From Chamaecrista fasciculata (taxonomy: Eukaryota; Streptophyta; Magnoliopsida; Fabales; Fabaceae), in assembly GCA_003254925.1 (NCBI GenBank), contig QANZ01028546.1, forward strand, positions 1 to 64,000: a DNA stretch of 64,000 nt. Direction: 5' to 3'. Made by a program: the position numbers and the translations under genes. Shown in pieces: positions 24,477 through 35,443 of the stretch. The notes under the pieces were generated by a model. That model made no database searches. It saw only the letters and a list, made by a program, of their open reading frames with translations, and was not told the DNA's origin. Numbering within the stretch: the first letter of the stretch is position 1; each line of letters begins with the position of its first letter.

Positions 24477-25245
24477 TTAAACGAACTCTTGTTAAATAAA
24501 CATTAAACAAAGACACAAAATAAGAATTTAGTAAGTTAAATAAATTATGATTAAAATATAATGCCCGTGTCCTACACGGGCCATAATTGAAAAACAGCTC
24601 ATTTTTTAAAAATTAATTTTCCAAAACTCACCTCCCATCCAAAAACGCGACTAGAGTAACATGTGATTGTGAGGGGGATAATTTTGATAGCTCTCTCTAT
24701 ATATGCATACATTCACTTATATATCATTTTAAAACGTGTTTGATAAGCAAAGGGGAATAATTATATGTGGTGGCAAATTATACCAAATGAAAGAGCAAGT
24801 TTATTGAGAAATTGAGTTCTTATTCTGGAAAAAACACCAAATGGTAAATTAAAAAAAAAAACTCAAATAAATTATAGAGACGAATCACGAAATTGAAAGC
24901 CTAACCACATTGAGACCGGATATATAAATTTGAAGCCCAAAATATCTCATAATCTATTTAGCCAACTCAGCTTGAAATGTTCTGGCCCAAAAATAAAAAA
25001 CTGATGTTCAAAGTAATCCTTTTTTGTAGTTTTATGACAAAAGCAGGAACCACGTTGAAAATAAGAAGAAAATGGAAGACTTGATTTTTATTTTAGCTTA
25101 TTAAGTTTCATTTTGGTCCTCAATACTTAAGCAGGAACCCGAAATTTCATTTTGGTCCTTAATACTTGAGTTTCGTTTCGTTTTAGATGGTCGTCAAATT
25201 CTTGACAATTGAAAATATCATCATCTCTTTGTTTAGCTTCCGAAA

Positions 25246-26997
25246 ATGGAGATTGAGAGATACAAAACCCTACAAATCATACAGAAGAACCCAAAATCCT
25301 CGGTTTTCTACCTTAATCTAAATCGTCCCGCTCAACGCAATGCTCTATCCCCTGATTTCTTTACCGAATTCCCCAATGCTCTCAATTCTCTCGATCATAA
25401 CCCCCAAGTCAATGTCATCGTCTTATCCGGCGCCGGCCACCACTTTTGTTCCGGTATCGACCTCAACTCACTCAATTTCCAGCACCTATCTTCCGGTGAC
25501 CGCGGCCGCTCCGGCGAGAAGCTCCGACGTCACATCCTAGGGTTGCAAGATGCCATCACCGCCATCGAACGATGCCGGAAGCCGGTTATTTCGAGCATAC
25601 ACGGTGCTTGTATCGGCGGTGGAGTGGACATCGTTACCGCCTGTGACATCAGGTATTGTACCAACGATGCCTTTTTTTCGGTGAAAGAGGTCGATTTGGC
25701 GATCACGGCCGATCTCGGAACTCTGCAGCGGTTGCCAAGTATTGTCGGGTATGGTAATGCGATCGAGTTAGCTTTGACAGCTCGGAGGTTTTCGGGTCAG
25801 GAAGCAAAGGAGTTAGGTCTGGTTTCTCGGGCTTTCGATTCTAAACGTGAACTGGATGAGGCTGTGCAGGATGTTGCTGAGGGTGAGTTGCTTTAGTGCC
25901 TATCTTTGTGATTGTTACCTTGAAATTGTTATTGCTTGCTGAAAGATTTAGGAGTTCACATGATTGGATTAATTGTTAGGCTTGTTCTGTTACTCTTACT
26001 CCCGCTCGAAGTTACACAAATGCAAGGTTGTATAGAATAAATTAAGATTGTATCATTGTCTTTTGATTCCAAGGTAACCTACTATTCATCTGTGAAGTTT
26101 GTTTAGGATTAGTGGTAAATTTACTATTGATTCAAAATTTACCGATTGAGCTATGTTATAATCATTTCTGTTTCTGCTTCGGATTAGTAGCTTTTCAAAT
26201 CTCCTTTATGTTAATGGATCACATTGGAAGAGGTGCAGTCTGAGGTTTTAATGGGAATAAATTTGGTTTTATGTGAATTCTTCTTGAGTATGCTACCTTC
26301 AAGCAGATGGTATTTTCTATCTACATATATAACTGAATATATTATTACCTAAGAAGAAGTTCATTGGTACGCATAATGTATGGCCAGGTAGCGTAAAAAA
26401 CCAGGGTTTTGTGTAGTGTAGCTAAGAACAGTTCCTAGGTTGGTTCCACCGAGAATAAGGCGGGTCCCAAACTCATTTCTTACAGCTATTCCATTCAGAA
26501 CTTACTGGATAATTATTTATTTTTCTATGTGACTAAGTTTTTATTGTGTTGCTTGTTTACTTCTGTTTCCTGATTTTCATCTTTTATGTAAGTGCAAGAT
26601 GGGGTTACCTAGGATTGGTAAAGCATAAATTTTAAAAATTCATTTTGTCATTAAATTTAGAGGACTGTGTATAAGGCAGGGCCTGAGTTCCTCGCTGGTT
26701 CTTCATTCATTGTGTCTGCTCCCTTTCCGTTCCTTTCCTTCTCTTTCCTGGTTCTTCTATATTATTAAAATGCCATTGTTCTGACATCATATTTGACACT
26801 TGACAGCAATAGCTGCGAAATCCCCCCTTGCAGTCATTGGGACAAAAGCAGTGTTGCTTAAAAGTAGGGACTTAACTGTGGAACAGGGGCTCGATTATGT
26901 TGCTACGCGAAACTCTGCTACTCTGTTATCTGATGACTTACAAGAAGCGGTGTCGGCACACCTCCAGAAACGGAAGCCAGCTTTTGCCAAACTCTAG
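25246..26997 (+). CDS. DCI1: Peroxisomal delta(3,5)-delta(2,4)-dienoyl-CoA isomerase
   Basis: Two exons (25246-25882 and 26807-26997, GT-AG intron of 924 bp) give 275 residues, close to Arabidopsis DCI1. The protein belongs to the enoyl-CoA hydratase/isomerase (crotonase) superfamily. It shifts double bonds of 3,5-dienoyl-CoA during beta-oxidation of unsaturated fatty acids with odd-numbered double bonds. The oxyanion-hole segments SGAGHHFCSG (61-70) and HGACIGGGVD (119-128) are intact. The three acidic residues of mammalian ECH1 (Asp176, Glu196, Asp204) are matched by Asp128, Glu148 and Asp156 with exact spacing, which separates it from plain hydratases. It ends in AKL, a peroxisomal PTS1 signal. 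The start has good context (AAAATGG) and matches the family N-terminus. AATAAA at about 27130 may be the poly(A) signal. Confidence 0.95.
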
Positions 26998-28564
26998 TGG
27001 TATATTCTTCAGTATACAGCTGTTGCTGTTAACACCAATGGTGATATTTATCCGGAACACTAAAAATAAGATTTATAATAAGATATTTTCCTCCACCAAA
27101 TGCTGTAATTGTTGCTAGCTTGTTGAGAAATAAAAATGATAATAATATCATGGAAGACTGAGGTACCTGTAATCTGTCCATCAATTGTCATCACTTCTTT
27201 GTTGTATTACACTTTAATTACATTGGAACTGTGGTATGATACGTCCTAGATGTTTAAGATCAATGGTTGGGTATTACCTATGGTAATCAAGTTAATGTAT
27301 TGAAGTTATTGTAATTCATGTCTGGTATTATCGACAATGATTCATGTAATTAGATTTTAAAAGATTCCCTAGTATATATGCCTATATATCCCATTGTACT
27401 TCGCAGTTAAAGTCCAAAGAATTAATTAATTCAAGGGAGAAGATAAGAGAGGAATTCTTAGATCTTCCTTCCTCCTCCAGGTGAAGATAGAAAATATGCA
27501 TCACTACTGTGTGAACTTCATCCATTGAGGGTGGCTTACAGAAACTTCACAATTATTTCATTCTTATTGAAAATATGCATCACTACTGTGTGAAATTCTG
27601 TGAACACTTTTATCTTGACAAACCCTCGGTAACATTACAAAGATAATTTTGGAAATTTCTCCCTTCAAACTTCTCATTAGCAACGTTTCCATATCGAATC
27701 ATTGAGGAATAGGATATATGTATTTTTTTCATTGAACTTCTAGCGATAGAGTTGATTGTCTTCATCACCCCATTCTGGTGACTACCACCAAACTGTAGTC
27801 TGTTCAATACTCCCAACCAAATCCTAATATAAGTGAAAAGTCGATAATCTAGAGTTTCTAAAGGAAACTAAGAACGCCTGCATAATTCAATAAAATAACT
27901 AAAGCAGTTTTAAATTTTGCATGTAAGTGTCCCTATCATTCTGAATATTCTTTCCTATCCTTCATCACTTTTCATGAGAATCATTCAACATCTTCACTTA
28001 ACTTGTATCTTATGAACACTCCATTTGGTTGGAGTGTTGAACAACGTGTCCCTGTGTGTCAGTATTTTTTTAATCATTTTTATTGGTTCAGAGTTCAGAC
28101 ACAGCTTGGACACGCTTAGACCCATAGATTATATATGCATTTTTTTTTTAGTACATAAATGAGTGGTTTTTTGAAGAAGAGATTTATGGATGATGGATAA
28201 TGCATAAAAAGAATGCTTGCTTCATATGTGATTTTTCTTCAGATATGGGCATATAAAATCAAAAGCATTAACACATATGTTTGAATAGATATAAGTTATT
28301 TTAAAAATTTTCATCAAAATTTATAAATTTTTAATTATTTTATCATTTTATGTCTATTATTGGAATTTCATATATTAGAAGTCAGCGTCTTTAATTCATA
28401 TTGTATCCGGCTTCTAGAACGCTTGTATTGCTTACTGGTGGATGCAGTAGAAGGCAATGACGAATGCTTTTATTTCAAAAGTCGAACATTTACAGAAATC
28501 AGAAAATGTGAACATTCATCATATGTATTTAGATTGGCTTTGGTTGAAATTTAAAAGTATCTTT

Positions 28565-28810
28565 GGATTGAGGATTAAAGGGGAGAGGGGGAGAGAGGGA
28601 GAAGTTTGAAAACTCTTCTCCTTGTTTGAAAAATTAAAAATTATAGAGGAAGAGAATGAAGAATTAATTTTTAATTCTTTATTCTTCAGCTTAAATTAGA
28701 ATATTTTAGAATAGTAATCACTTTCCAAACGAAAATGATTGAAAAAATAAATTAATCTTCAGTTTCCTAACCACTCTAATCTCTCTCCCTCTCTCCTCCT
28801 TCAATTATTC
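28565..28810. mobile_element. Fold-back MITE candidate, GGGAGAG-type ends
   Basis: A GGGGAGAGGGGGAGAGAGG block on the left and CTCTCTCCCTCTCTCC on the right, with TTTGGA and TCCAAAC-type words, enclose an AT-rich core. Similar layouts occur at about 48337-48545 and 50346-50615, suggesting an old low-identity family. Borders are approximate. Confidence 0.35.
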
Positions 28811-28834
28811 TTCATCGTCACGGATTATTTTTTT

Positions 28835-29612
28835 ATTCTCGGGAATCACATTCCCAGGTATGTGATTTCCAGGAATAAGATTCCCAGGATTATAAGAATA
28901 TCTGTTTGGATGAGTTAAAATACTTTTAGGATTATTTTGCAATATTCTCAGGAATGTTACAATCTTGTGTTTGGTTCAACTTTGATATTCCTAGGAATGT
29001 TTAATACTTTTACAAATATGACCTTGACTTTTTATTCTCAACTAATAGTTTATCAAATGTAGAAATTCTTCCAAACAATTCATGAGAAAAATACTATATC
29101 ATAAAAAAATAATTATATCATAATTAAAATTTTTAAATAACATTAATAGATTCATGAGAAAAATACTATTTTATAACACAATGTCCATAATTCTCAACAT
29201 AGTAAAATTGTCTAAAAAAGTTCACTCAAAACATAACTAAGATAATTCTCAAAATAACATGAAAATAAAAATTCATACTACTTATGAGTAACTAAGAATA
29301 TGACGCGATCTTTTTTCAACCCTAGATCTAAAGTAGAATGACAAAGATGAAAATTGACAAGGGTTTGTAGAGAAAGAATTAATTACGGGGTAATAAAGTC
29401 ATTGTGGATGGGAAAAATAATCCCATGTCATGGGATTAGACTAATCTCACCCTAAGGGTGGGATTAAAAAATAGCTATTTTAGGAAATTATGTTATTCCT
29501 AGGAATACAATATTCCCGGGACTATTTTTCCAATTCGCGTACCAAACGCGGGATTACTTTAGGTTAGAGCTCATAATTCCGGGACTACTTTTCCAATCCG
29601 TATACCAAACTA
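28835..29612. mobile_element. TIR-element candidate with ATTCCC/GGGAAT words
   Basis: The left side carries several ATTCCCAGG and GGAAT words and CTGTTTGGATGAG. The right side carries CCTAGGAAT, ATTCCGGGACTA and ACCAAAC words in the opposite sense, some twice in direct order (29515-29550 and 29576-29610). It probably represents one or more nested non-autonomous DNA elements. No target duplication was determined. Confidence 0.35.
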
Positions 29613-30594
29613 AATATGTAATTGACAAAGGATAAAGCTGACTCTCTATTCTATGGAAAAAAAAGCTTAGTCCCCGTAATTGTGTTGTTATTTGGGGTAC
29701 TTTATTGCTCTATAGTGGGAACTGGGAAGCTTGCTTCCAAGTAGGAGCTTCTATATTTTTGAAATCTGGGATATAAGAACATCGCTGCATCGGAAAATGG
29801 AAAGCTTATCTCTTGGAAAGTTTTTTACTCTACTAGTTATGGAATTAACTTGCTTGTCGCATGGGGTACAAGTTACAACCGTACAAAGGAATCATTTTTA
29901 CAGATAAGTCCCAAATTTATACTATACATCATCTAATAGGAGCAGGACCATACCCAGATGGCTCCTATCTATTGGTCGATGTCTCACAAGTCTGAAGTGA
30001 AGGTTGGGCCAAAAATTAAGTGAACCTCATAAAAGTTAAGTTGGGAAGGAACCTTCAACTTTGGGTCACGGTCTTCAATGTTGTGGATTATATTGATGAC
30101 CATGCATGCATGCATGGATATCATTCATTCATTTATTAAGTTCTTGAACAAATCTCTCATTACAGCTGGACTGGTCTCCTTATCTCCTACGCCATTAACA
30201 CCAATCTGTACGTGTGTTTCTGCATGCTAATATTTGACATCGTGTTTGCTCCTTCTCTGCTTAACTGCTTAGTTTTCAAAATCTCATTCTTCTTCAAAGG
30301 CTCCTTCCCAACAACACCCTGTATTCTGTGATACTTATTCATTATTCAACCACGGTGATGCTGACTCACATACTTCACATTCCCAATTACCATAAAATTC
30401 ACAAGTTTCTACTTTCCACGACTTAGGGAAACGAAGAGATGAGATGTAGTTAAGTATCCTTCATCAAAAACTTCAATTCTAATTTTAAGTATGGACAAAT
30501 TTTTAATTTTTTATTCAATTGTCAGACTTGTCAAAGTAATTAATTATAAATTAATAAAGATATTCGGATAATAGATATTTTAATTAGGAGAAAC

Positions 30595-31345
30595 TAGACC
30601 TGATCGCGGGCCGGACTCACTAAAATACAAGCCAGACTTTAGAGGTAATAACACTAAAAAAGTAAGCCCGGGCCCGAGTCCGTTTTTATTCGGGCTCATT
30701 TTTTATTTTATTTTTATTTTTTTAAATTATATAATCAATTAATTAAATATTTTGTTATAGAATCAATTAAGTGTTTAGTTTATACAATAAAATTTAAATT
30801 ACAATTAAAAAAATTTAAATTTTATAACTTATAAAGTTATCAAGTTTACACAACAAACATTATTTTGTATGAAGTGTTTTTAGTTATTTTCCACTCATAT
30901 TTAATTTTAATTTTTTTAACTCTTATATATAGTTTAATTAATAATTTTTTTTATATAAAATAGATATTGTATTTTATGAAATTTAAAATATTTTATTATA
31001 TACAATACAATATATACAACTATCTTATTTTTCTTTAAACTCATATTGTCCTATAAATTTTATATATTATATATTATAAATTATATGATATATATTATTA
31101 AAAAATTTACTTTACAATATAATAATATAGATATACATTTATAATATATTATACTTAAAATTATAAAATATATACATATTATTCGGGCTCGGGCTTGAAA
31201 AGAAGCCTGAACCTGAACCGAATAATATTCGGGCTTTTTAAATTCAGATATTTTTTGTTTGAGCTTTTATTTTCATACTCATATTGTATTTTTATCAGGC
31301 CGGGTTACTCGATCGGGTCGGCTTTGAGGCCCGTAATCAGGTCTA
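30595..31345. mobile_element. hAT-like non-autonomous element, 751 bp
   Basis: Inverted ends TAGACCTGAT and ATCAGGTCTA, followed inward by CGGGCC and CCCGGGCCCGAG words and an AT-rich core. A perfect 8-bp direct duplication GGAGAAAC lies immediately outside (30587-30594 and 31346-31353), which is the hAT hallmark. No transposase frame is present. A further copy of the same octamer in a longer repeated word lies at about 31385-31403. Confidence 0.8.
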
Positions 31346-31986
31346 GGAGAAACGTGTGTGTATGTACTAGATTAGTGGCGTTTGTAGGAGAAACGTGTGT
31401 GTATTTTTATTTTGTTTTATTGTAATTATTTTAATTTTAAATTGTGGGAAGTTATTTAACTATATTTACTACTTTTTCTCTCTCATTAATGCAATTAGTC
31501 AATCACCATGACCCACGTGTTTATTTTTTATTTTTTATAATTTTTAATTGAATTATTTTTGACCGACCAAAAAGATCCTCATACATATATAATAGTATAG
31601 ATATAGATATAGATATAGATATGTTTGTGGAGATTAGGACAGCCACTTAAGGCTTAAGCATGGAGGAGTGGAACTCATAAAACCATACAATAGAATACTA
31701 TTTAAGAAATAATTTAGGTGAAATTCTCAATATCTTTGTTATAAGATTTCTTCAATCACAAACTTCATTAATATTATCTCTCTTTTATAATTGGTCATAC
31801 AAAAAAGTATGATTAATGTTCTCTCTATATTATAATTGATCATACATCAAATTTTTATCACGTATCAAATGTCTATTGAGGGACCTTATAGCAAAGATAT
31901 AAAGAACTTTAACTAAGGTTTGCCCTAATATTTACTAGCTCTATTGGCAAATGGCTAGAGTTTGAGTTCTAGAAACTTGTGATCAC

Positions 31987-32198
31987 CAACAAAGGTTGGC
32001 TCAGTTAGTAAAGAGTCGACTCATAACTCATAAGGTTGTGTGTCTGACTCCCACTGCCAATATGAGGGTCTTGTTGGTAGATGATCTGTAAGTACTTCTG
32101 TAAACGCTCATAAAGCCTGGAGGCAAGCTCTGACCTTGGTGAGCCTCTAGGATCCAACTCACCTAAACTTTTATCTAAAAAAAGGAAAAAAGAAAAGA
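31987..32198 (+). mobile_element. tRNA-derived SINE, complete-looking
   Basis: Begins with an A-box-like TGGCTCAGTTAGT, followed about 45 bases later by a B-box-like TGTCTGACTCCC. It then has a tRNA-unrelated body and ends in TTTTATCTAAAAAAAGG plus an A-rich tail. Perfect 16-bp direct repeats AGAAACTTGTGATCAC flank it at 31971-31986 and 32199-32214. The arrangement matches plant Au-like SINEs of about 200 bp. Confidence 0.85.
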
Positions 32199-32286
32199 AG
32201 AAACTTGTGATCACACATATCTCTCTTTAGTCATATACTTATGACACCTTAATTCCCCTTTGAGGGTGTTGTTTAACATTAGTAGG

Positions 32287-33480
32287 GATGACAATTTCTT
32301 AGGATAGTTAGGGTACCTGTCCGTATCCGTCCGAAAAAACTATCCAATATCCATCGGATACCGGATATCGGATAGGATACAAATAGTAAAAATTAAATAT
32401 TTTTCAGATATTAGGCGGATATGGATATTTCTCTCGGATACTCTATATCCGTTTGAAATGAACGGATAGTTAGGGTACCCGATATCAGATACCAAGGTTA
32501 TTAAGATCGAGATCTTAGATCATAAGATCGTATAAAATCGAGATCTTAATAAGGCCAACCTTGCCGGATAGTATAGAAGATCGTTTTTAGTTAGGATGGG
32601 ACTAAGATCGCGATTTTCTAGTTAAGATCGTACGATCCATACGATCTGAGACAATTTTTTTCTTCTGGCCCAAAATGCAACGTTTTATACATTTTTGTTT
32701 TTTTTTTTTGTTTTAATTTTCTGGCCCAAAACGCATAAGTGAGGAAAATTTAGGGTTTCCCTTTCACAAATCACAATTGTTTTTTCACATTTCACAGCTT
32801 CTCTATTTTTATATGAATTCGTCTCTATTTTGTATTATAGACTATAGAATCAAAGTTATATTGCTTTTTATCTTTACTTGTAAGATGTTTGGCACAACAA
32901 AGATGTAAATATATCATAAAAATATAAATGTTTAGACATATTTAGAATAAATATAAATTGTTAAGATCTTACTATCCTAATTTTTTTGTACAAAAAAAAA
33001 GTTAGGATCTTACGATCCTCGATTCGATTTTACGGTTCGATCTTTTTTTTCCGCTCCGATTTTTGTTAAGATCTTGATCTTAATAACCTTGTCAGATACC
33101 CTATTACTTATTTAATTTTTATATTTTACATTCAATTTAATATTTTATATATAGTTATTTAAATTTAATTAAATATATTTATATATTTTTATATAATCAT
33201 TTTTTAGTTACATTATATTTAAATATAAATAAATAACAATTTTATTTATTTATATTAGTTGGTGGATCATGGATATCGGGTACTCGGTATATCCGATTTA
33301 TAAAATATGATATCCTATCCCATATCCATATTTCTTTAGATATTTCGGGTGTTTTGGGTATCCGTCGAATACCGGATATCAGATATGGTGCGAATACGAA
33401 TATTAATTTATCGAATAGGGTACAAATATTGAATAGGATGAATGGATAGTTACCGAATATTAGGTTAACTGAATATGAGT
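32287..33480. mobile_element. GGATATCGG-rich DNA element hosting a second insertion
   Basis: Both sides are packed with GGATATCGG, CGGATACC and TATCCG words in opposite orientations, the subterminal pattern of a MITE-like element with an AT-rich core. The start TAGGGATGACAATTT is typical of such plant elements, but a matching inverted right end was not found, so borders are approximate. A separate element at 32493-33091 has inserted into it. Confidence 0.5.
32493..33091. mobile_element. hAT-like element nested in the 32.3-33.5 kb element
   Basis: Perfect 16-bp inverted ends CAAGGTTATTAAGATC, extended by AAGATCTTA-type words. An 8-bp direct duplication TCAGATAC lies outside both ends (32485-32492 and 33092-33099). 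The interior has repeated GATCTTA and CGATC words and a short region with TTCTGGCCCAAAA twice. It has no coding capacity. Confidence 0.8.
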
Positions 33481-33621
33481 GAGTTGGTAAATACTAGTAT
33501 ACTACATGAATTGCATTCATTGTATGTGCTTGAGTGAGTGAAAGATACCTACAATGAAAAAATAAATTAGTTTGAGGTAAATTAGGTTTTCAAGAAACAC
33601 ATCATCAATGAAAGAAAATGT

Positions 33622-33966
33622 ATTCATATAATCCGCCCCAAAAAAATGTTACAGGCAGAAAAAAAAAAAAAAAAAAAANNNNNNNNNNNNNNNNNAAAAA
33701 AAAAAAAAAAAAAGACAAGAGATGGTTTCGTGCCCCTAACGTTTGCTGTGATTTTTAGTTATGCTCCTAATGTTTTATTTGTGTCAGTTGTGCTCCCAAT
33801 GTGAAACGTTAGTTTTAATTATGCTCCCAATTTTACTGGTGTGTCAATTTTTTGTTCTGAATTGAATATGTGGTAAGATGACTGGATAAATAAAGCATCC
33901 CTGATTTATTTTTTATCCCTGATTCATATAATCCGCCCCAAAAAAATGTCACAGTCAGAAAAAAGA
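33622..33966. repeat. About 42-bp direct repeat around a 260-bp insert
   Basis: A word starting ATTCATATAATCCGCCCC occurs at 33622 and again at 33922, with two or three differences over about 42 bases. Between them are an A-homopolymer with the assembly gap and a piece related to one arm of the Mutator-like element at 58390 (GCCCCTAACGTTTGC and GCTCCCAAT words). It may be an insertion with a long duplication, or a local duplication. Confidence 0.6.
33679..33695. other. Assembly gap of 17 N within poly(A)
   Basis: Seventeen N bases flanked by runs of A on both sides. The true homopolymer length or any sequence inside it is unknown. Confidence 1.
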
Positions 33967-34139
33967 ATGTTAAACGTAAAACGACAAAATGCATATCACA
34001 CAGTTGTTATAGATAATAACAAAAAAAGAAATGAAGAGTGATCCGGGATATGAATATTTGTAATACATCTCATATTTATTTTGGTAAATATGTATTTTAA
34101 AATTTGAAAGATACATAAATTTATCACTTGATTCATAAC

Positions 34140-35443
34140 TAAGGGCCTGTTTGGGAGATATCATCATCGTGATCTCATCTCATCTAAATATCATCTCAAC
34201 TTGAAATTGGATGAACAGTTTAGATTGGATGTTTGGTGGACATCTAATCTTATCTCATCTCATTCACATCATCATCTCATTCATAATATCATCTCATTTT
34301 CTTAACATTTACTAAACTATCCTTACTCATATACTTATATTTAAAAACTACACTCTAATACAAATATAAAATAAACAATTAGGGAAAGTAGTAATTTTAC
34401 ATACTCTCATTTATTACACTTATAATTTTTTCTCTCTATCTATCATTTCTCATCATTTTTTTTTTGCTTTTCCACTCACACACCCCTCTCTTTAATGCAT
34501 TTTTTTTCTAAAAAAAAGAAAATAATTAAGTATATTCACTTTTATAGGTAATTTAGTCCTCAAACTATGAGCTTAGTTTCCTTGGCTCTTAAAATTATTT
34601 TTTGTTTAGTTTTTTTCTCAAACTATGCAATTAGTTTCATTTTCGTCCTCAAATTATTTTTTGTTCTATATTCGTGTCCAAAATCATCCGATGATTATAC
34701 ACTATGGATAATGGAAAATAATTTTTTTGTTGAAAAAGACACAAGTTTCCACCTGTCTATTATTTTTTTTGGTTTGAATCATGGGTAGCTAGAAAATTGT
34801 AATGTTATTTTTTTTGTCCCAATGTTCTTCTATATGTTTGAGTAAAATATATAATTGAATCCAATTTTTTTTTTAGGTACAATTTTTTTCTAGTCCCGTT
34901 ATTACATTTTTTAAAAAAAAAAATAGAATAAAAAATTGTGTAGTATTGTTTTTTTTGTCCCAATATTCTTTTATTTGTTTTATTAAAATATATAATTGAA
35001 TGAGATGGGCCAAATTGTAATCTTAAAATAATTTTAATATTATTTTCATTTTGGTCCATTATCTCATCCAATGAGATGGGCCCTAAACCCTTCATCCAAA
35101 AATATCTCATTCTCACGCTTTCCAATATCATCTCATCTCAATATCATTCCACTCAAACCACAATCAAACACATATCATCTCATCTCATTATCTCCATCTC
35201 ATTTCATTATTTCTTACCATTTATACCCCTATTCAAATTAAAAAAAAAAAAAATCCATAAATCTATTTCAACCAACCACAATCATTACATACCCTTTTAT
35301 ATAATTTCACACTTAACATTATTTTCTCTAAAATCACTCAAACATCAATACATCATTTCATCTCATCCCATTATAACATCATCTCATCTCAATCACTTGG
35401 TTGAGCTTAGATTATGATGGCAGAGCTCCTAAACTGGCCCTTA
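34140..35443. mobile_element. TIR element with TAAGGGCC ends, about 1.3 kb
   Basis: The left end TAAGGGCCTGTTTGGGAGAT is matched by the right end reading inward TAAGGGCCAGTTTAGGAGCT. Both arms continue with many ATCTCATCTCAT or GATGAGATGA words. Inside, two direct copies of a roughly 60-base block (about 34800-34863 and 34941-35004) and an internal ATGAGATGGGCCC at about 35070-35083 suggest duplication or nesting. TAA/TTA at the ends would fit a PIF/Harbinger-like element, but the duplication is not certain. Confidence 0.55.

Larger units (their letters stand above)
26998..31970. other. Intergenic, repeats but no gene seen
   Basis: After the DCI1 3' region the sequence holds a duplicated 26-bp word (27494-27519 and 27569-27594, approximate), a possible MITE at 28565-28810, a GGAATNNNATTCC-rich element at 28835-29612 and a hAT-like element at 30595-31345. 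Short open frames at 27610-27816 (minus) and 28360-28554 (plus) have no convincing domain. Confidence 0.45.

Noticed and set aside
27610-27816. Minus-strand frame with QNGV...ARSSM resembling copia integrase
   Set aside because: Only two short words fit, and no neighbouring retroelement parts were found on either side.
35076-35417. 113-codon plus-strand frame
   Set aside because: Made of ATCTCATCTCAT words in the right arm of a TIR element.
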